DNA from: Beroe forskalii
Lineage: Eukaryota > Ctenophora > Nuda > Beroida > Beroidae
NCBI GenBank assembly: GCA_011033025.1
Contig: WFMF01000008.1
Coordinates: 129,001 to 193,000 of the forward strand
Length of the DNA stretch: 64,000 nt
Direction of reading: 5' to 3'
Of the stretch, positions 59,655 to 64,000 are shown piece by piece. The translations under genes and the position numbers were made by a program. Position 1 is the stretch's first letter. Every line of letters starts with the position of its first letter. Below the pieces are notes generated by a model that was not told the DNA's origin, made no database searches, and saw only the letters and a list, made by a program, of their open reading frames with translations.

Positions 59655-60870
59655 AAAGTTAGATCAGTGGGAGAAAAGAAAAGCTGAAATTATGAGTTAG
59701 TTTACTAAAATAAGTTAAAGTTAGTTAACGCTCTAATAAATACGCTCTAATTCACAAAATGATGCACTCCATAAACGGTTGCAAGGTGGAGTAAAGAGTC
59801 AGACGAGTTAAATACCACGTTTATCAAGGAGATGACGGATCTTATCCTGACCGCCCTGTTAGGTTTACGGTTTAAAGGGGAAATGAGTAATTAGACCAGT
59901 CTCTCCTACGGTGTTTTAGTTTTACCTTGATAAGCGATGGGTGCTCGACTTACCAAATCATTCAGGTGCGTCAGTAATTTTAAAAGGTAGTTTAAACTGA
60001 GTCTGTATCACGACGAGGGAAAATATTTAAGTAGTGATTTATGCTTGTATTTTTAGCTTTTCCAGACTTCTTCGTTTTATCATAATATCTTTCTTTCAAT
60101 GTCTCAAAGCACAATTAACTACTCGTGACCAAAAAAGAGCACAACGCATCTAAAGAGCATAAGAAGCCAGACGTCAGAGTTAAGTTATCTGGGGATGACA
60201 GAATGCTCGACTCCTTACTTCAAGAATGTACAAAATCAAATCTAACAATAAAAATTAACGATGGTAGCTGCATTCAGCAGTGCCCAGTGGAAAACTAACG
60301 CTGGAGCAAGAAAAAGAAAGGAGTTTAATAAGCTCAATCCCATCATCGGTAATCACAGAAATCATCGTCAATTAATGTTGTATTCGATAATACATTATTA
60401 TTTTTAATCATTACAATGAATAATAGGGCATTTGTTACGATTAGGTTCCGGAATGCTACTGCAGCATAACGAACTTGGAACGGGTAGGAGAGCAATGGAA
60501 AAATTAATTCAGGTTTAGAAAAACTAGCAGTTTTCAGGAATTTGGAGAAAACGTTGTAGGTAGTTTTATAAGGTTGTTTTTAAAACTAAATTAGTTTGGA
60601 ATTGTTATCGTTTTAGAGCTTTGATTAGAATTGATTGAAAATATGTTTTTAATGAATGCCTTAATGTTTTATTATTGTTCATGTTACAATGTATAGTGTA
60701 TACCCGTCAGACTTATTGTAATCAGATATAATTATTACAGTTCCTAGATTTGCACATTGATTGAATAGTTAATTTGAATATATTTCATATAATTTCATAG
60801 TTTACTTCTTTTACCTTAATGTGATTACATTAGCCTAGATAAAATTTACAATTAGAAGAAATTTAGCTTT
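59655..60870. other. No gene recognised
   Basis: AT-rich DNA between the two module blocks; no repeat or coding structure is convincing. Confidence 0.4.
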
Positions 60871-60913
60871 ATCATTTGTTAGAATTATCCCGTCATCAGT
60901 CATCACACCAATC

Positions 60914-61156
60914 ATGGTCGATAATACCGAGCAATATTTTTATTATTATTCGTTTGAAGTTGAAAAGCGGGAGCTTAGGGGGAATGGTTGTCCACAGTCC
61001 ATTCCTAATTCTAAATTACAGATTATCAAAGAACTTCAAGCCCATATTCGCACACGAGACAGATACATGAAAGTGGAATCAACAATTGGAGACCTTATGG
61101 AAAGACGGATGAGATGCCACCAAGATTCTAGGGTCACCTTTTTTAGACCTTACTGA
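60914..61156 (+). CDS. Open frame of 80 codons, product unknown
   Basis: Begins MVDNTEQYFYYYSFEVEKRE and continues LQIIKELQAHIRTRDRYMKV, then ends after RVTFFRPY. Charge pattern and length are protein-like and the ATG context is acceptable (ATCATGG). No family is recognised. It precedes the second block of decayed modules and may be a 5' exon of the gene they derive from. Confidence 0.25.
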   Translation: MVDNTEQYFYYYSFEVEKRELRGNGCPQSIPNSKLQIIKELQAHIRTRDRYMKVESTIGDLMERRMRCHQDSRVTFFRPY

Positions 61157-61394
61157 TTTTGCGAGAAGAGAATCATAAATCAATGAAGGAAGAAAAGGAC
61201 AAGATGAAGGGAGGGTTGTTGCATCGCTCATTGTACATATGTGTGATGCGCAGTCGTCAGTCAAAGTCTTTGTTCACCCTACATACCGCCACCCACCACT
61301 CTGCCAGACAGATCGCCTCCAAATATGTGGACATTCATTTAGGTTTCGTCGTTGCAGACTATTGCAAACGGACAAAGAGCCCAGAGGAAGGTGG

Positions 61395-63995
61395 GATAAA
61401 TAGCTGAGACATTTGTCGTAGTTAAGGATGTGGATGAGTTCGATGAAAGTGTCTTTATCGGCCCACTCATGGACTGAGAACAGAAGTCTTTATTTGACAG
61501 TTTCCACAACTTCAGAAAACCTTGCCTGAGATTCTCAAAAACTTCAGGGACTCTGGATTCCCAGGAAAAGAAAACAAGAATAGATGCCATTTAAATGGTA
61601 CATCAAAAAAAGAAGAAATTAATACGAATTTTAGTGGGGTGGTGGCTCAAGAGTCCCTGTGAAATATCACAAAATCCTGTTGCAGATCACTAGATAAACG
61701 CTCAAAGTCTCAAGTTAGGAAACATTTCGAGACTTTGTCGTGAGAAAAAGCAGAAGAAAGTCTCACTTCGTTAATTTTCAGGAAAAAGACAATTGAAGTG
61801 GATTTTGACACCCTGGCAGGAAGCCAGAGTCGATCTATAAATTGTACATCTAATTGTACATCTAATCTGATTAGAGTATGAAGTAGGTTGATAATTAATG
61901 AAGCAATTTAAGATCCTTATTCTGAAAAACACTATAGCTTTTCGTGAAAGCTCCAGCCCTGATCTTCGTTTGGTGGTTTGCCTCCACAGACACCGCCACC
62001 AAACCTCATTAGATAGTAGGAGACTCCCGGGACAACCTTCCTGACTCCATCTCCAACAAGTCTCTGGAGAAGACGATTCAACGGAGGCGCAAGAAAATGA
62101 GCGCAAGAACATGAGCTCCCAAGAACAGTGAGCTCCAGCAAGAACATGAGCTCCCGCAAGAACATGAGCTCCCGCAAGAACATGAGAAAACTTGGATAGG
62201 ACTTCTAGCTGAAACATGGGACGCTCCCCCAGAAACAAAAGTAAGCAACAGCGCCTGACATTCACAGAACATATAACCCACCTCCAGCAGAGAAAAAGAC
62301 GACAATGTCAGGGGATTTATAAGTAGAAATTAGTAAGTACAACGTTTGATGTTCCAACATCGTAAATTCGCCTTGTACGCACAACCTACGTCCTATGCAT
62401 TCCCAGTTTTCCCAGAAACCAACCCAGCAGCGAAAGCTGTCCTTTCCCGAGATTCACACCCTTGGATACCCACCACCGCTGCCACCGCTGCCAGAAAGCA
62501 GGCCCCTACGAACCACCTTGGTGGCTCTTCGAGGAAGTAGAAATTATTAAAAAGACTTTCAAACTGGAGTGCATGGAACATTGTAGAGACAGGAAGCTTG
62601 GATAATGGATATAGCTACGACATTTGTTGTAGTAAAGGATGACTTCGATGAAAGTGTCCGCATTGGCCAACTCATCGACTGAAAACAGAAGTCCCAGTTT
62701 TCACAACTTCAGAAACCTTGCCTGAGGTTCTCAAAAAATCCAAGACTCTGGATTCACTGTAACTGACATGCAGAATGTGAATGAGGTCGTCAGGCCTCGA
62801 GGAAACGGAGGTAAGATACAGAAACGAGTAAGATCTGTTTCTGGCACTGTTCAGTGAAGACATGGAGAGGTTTCAGAATCAGATATTTTAAAACATCATT
62901 GTTTTTTATGGACTGACATAATATTAGCGGAGAAAAGTTATTCGAGTATGGAGCTTTCTACTTCAACTTGTTTCAACGCACCAAACCATGTTTTTTATAT
63001 CGTTAAATAAATAGATTTTTGATAATAGTCTCAAGGATGCTATACTACTTGACAGTTTTCACAACTTCAGAAAACATACCTGATATACTGCAGAACGTAA
63101 GGACTTAAGGAGACACAAAATATCAATGCTTGTGAAAACTAACATCTACCAAAAGGTCTGGGATAATCAAAAATGTAACTGCACGTATTCGCTTCTCCAG
63201 CAAAGAAAATTCCGTTTTAAGGAAACCAGTGTCACTCGTCAAAAGGCAGAGGAAGAAAAAACAAGAATAGAAGATGCCATTGAAATGGTACTTCAGGAGG
63301 GAGGGGGGTCAAATGGCACAAAGAAAACTCTCTATGTTTATAGATATCTCTTTCGATCCTGAAAGTACAGCTGCAGCTCTGGAATACCAAGCCTGAAAGC
63401 CTGTATTCACTTCGACTTAAATAATTATATATTTGATTTGAGATAAATTCGATTTATTATAAAAACTTAGTTGATATAAATTTCCAAAACTTTATAGCCG
63501 TTTGCGATGTAATTCTATTCTATTCTGTGGGAGATCTATTAGCTGGTGAAGAAGTCTCGGCCCTTGACGGCCACCACCGTTCTGCCACCATGGCATCCAC
63601 TGCTGCCACCGCTGCCACTGACCTCGAGCCCCCTACGAACCACCTTGGTGGCTCTTCGAGGAAGTAGAAAATTAAAAAGACTTTCAAACTGGAGTGCATG
63701 GAAAATTGCAGAGACAGGGAATCTGGGATATAGCTGAGACATTTGTCGTAGTTACTGATGAGTTCGATGAAAGTGTCCGCATCGGCTCACTCATCGACTG
63801 AAAACAGAAGTCTCTATTTGACAGTTTCCACAACTTTAGAAAACTTGCCTGATATACTCCACAACGTACGGAGATACTGGATTCTCTGTACCCGTGGGAA
63901 CGGGGGGTAAGAAACTCAAAAGAGTACGAGATAATCAAAAATGTAACTACACGTATTCGCTTTTCCAGCAAAGAAACGTCACTTTTAAGGAAACC
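61395..63995 (+). pseudogene. Decayed tandem modules, second block (about 1.13-kb duplication)
   Basis: A module encoding TFVVVKDVDEFDESVFIG or a close relative, then LID and a stop, occurs at about 61408-61480, 62615-62690 and 63738-63805. Indels among the three copies in this stretch are multiples of three. The unit 62440-62780 matches 63560-63900 over both this module and an upstream CCACCGCTGCCACC / TTGGTGGCTCTTCGAGGAAG block. A further module, KCNYTYSLFQQRNVTFKET-like, lies at 63170-63300 and at the window edge. Stops in most copies suggest pseudogenes. Confidence 0.45.
62095..62195 (+). repeat. 18-bp minisatellite AACATGAGCTCCCGCAAG
   Basis: Three good copies and two to three degenerate ones in tandem. 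On either strand they create short repetitive peptides with no known counterpart. Confidence 0.8.
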
Positions 63996-64000
63996 AGCGT

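Overview
The window reads as nuclear DNA from an invertebrate animal. Coding sequence is sparse, AT-rich and interrupted by introns with GT..AG borders. There are no bacterial-style operons, and most of the window is mobile-element debris and tandem repeats. The species cannot be named from the sequence. Only two host genes are convincing: an ammonium transporter of the AMT/Amt family (minus strand, 54.5-58.1 kb, seven exons, N-terminal part not found in the window) and a 381-codon protein of unknown function with an EF-hand-like N-terminal half (plus strand, 44.9-46.1 kb). One further spliced coding exon (minus, 8.4-8.6 kb) is possible but unassigned.

Layout. 0-11 kb: AT-rich, no recognised gene, a few short repeats and hairpins. 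11.2-15.8 kb: nested transposons. An outer element with 16-bp terminal inverted repeats (TIRs) next to TA encloses a 3.8-kb element whose arms are inverted arrays of a 336-bp repeat; between the arms lie broken LINE reverse-transcriptase pieces. 17-44 kb: non-coding DNA with about 19 copies of a very short dispersed repeat (about 43 bp core, up to 79 bp with TIRs) carrying CRE-type TGACGTCA palindromes. The same interval holds a hAT-like MITE (22.4-23.6 kb, perfect 8-bp target duplication), a 1.84-kb element filled with two minisatellites (29.1-30.9 kb), two long hairpins with about 115-bp arms, a 142-bp tandem array (33.4-34.3 kb), and two short elements with perfect TIRs whose interiors are rows of GC-rich hairpins sharing a CCC-TTC-GGG tip (34.7-35.6 kb).

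44.9-46.1 kb: the EF-hand-like gene, followed by a 1.7-kb pentanucleotide satellite (TCGAG type) with an internal strand switch, then a Penelope-like GIY-YIG endonuclease remnant. 48-54 kb: no recognised gene, with a hairpin-rich GC island at 53.5-54.1 kb. 54.5-58.1 kb: the ammonium transporter, with a 1.08-kb TTAA-flanked palindrome (Kolobok/piggyBac-like MITE) in an intron. 58.3-64 kb: a patchwork of tandemly duplicated, decayed coding-like modules.

The transporter would move ammonium or ammonia across a membrane; its twin pore histidines and conserved C-terminal motif are present. Nothing here links the two host genes functionally. The most unusual content is the set of compact structured repeats: the CRE-bearing micro-elements, the TTC-tipped hairpin elements, and the inverted-array element.
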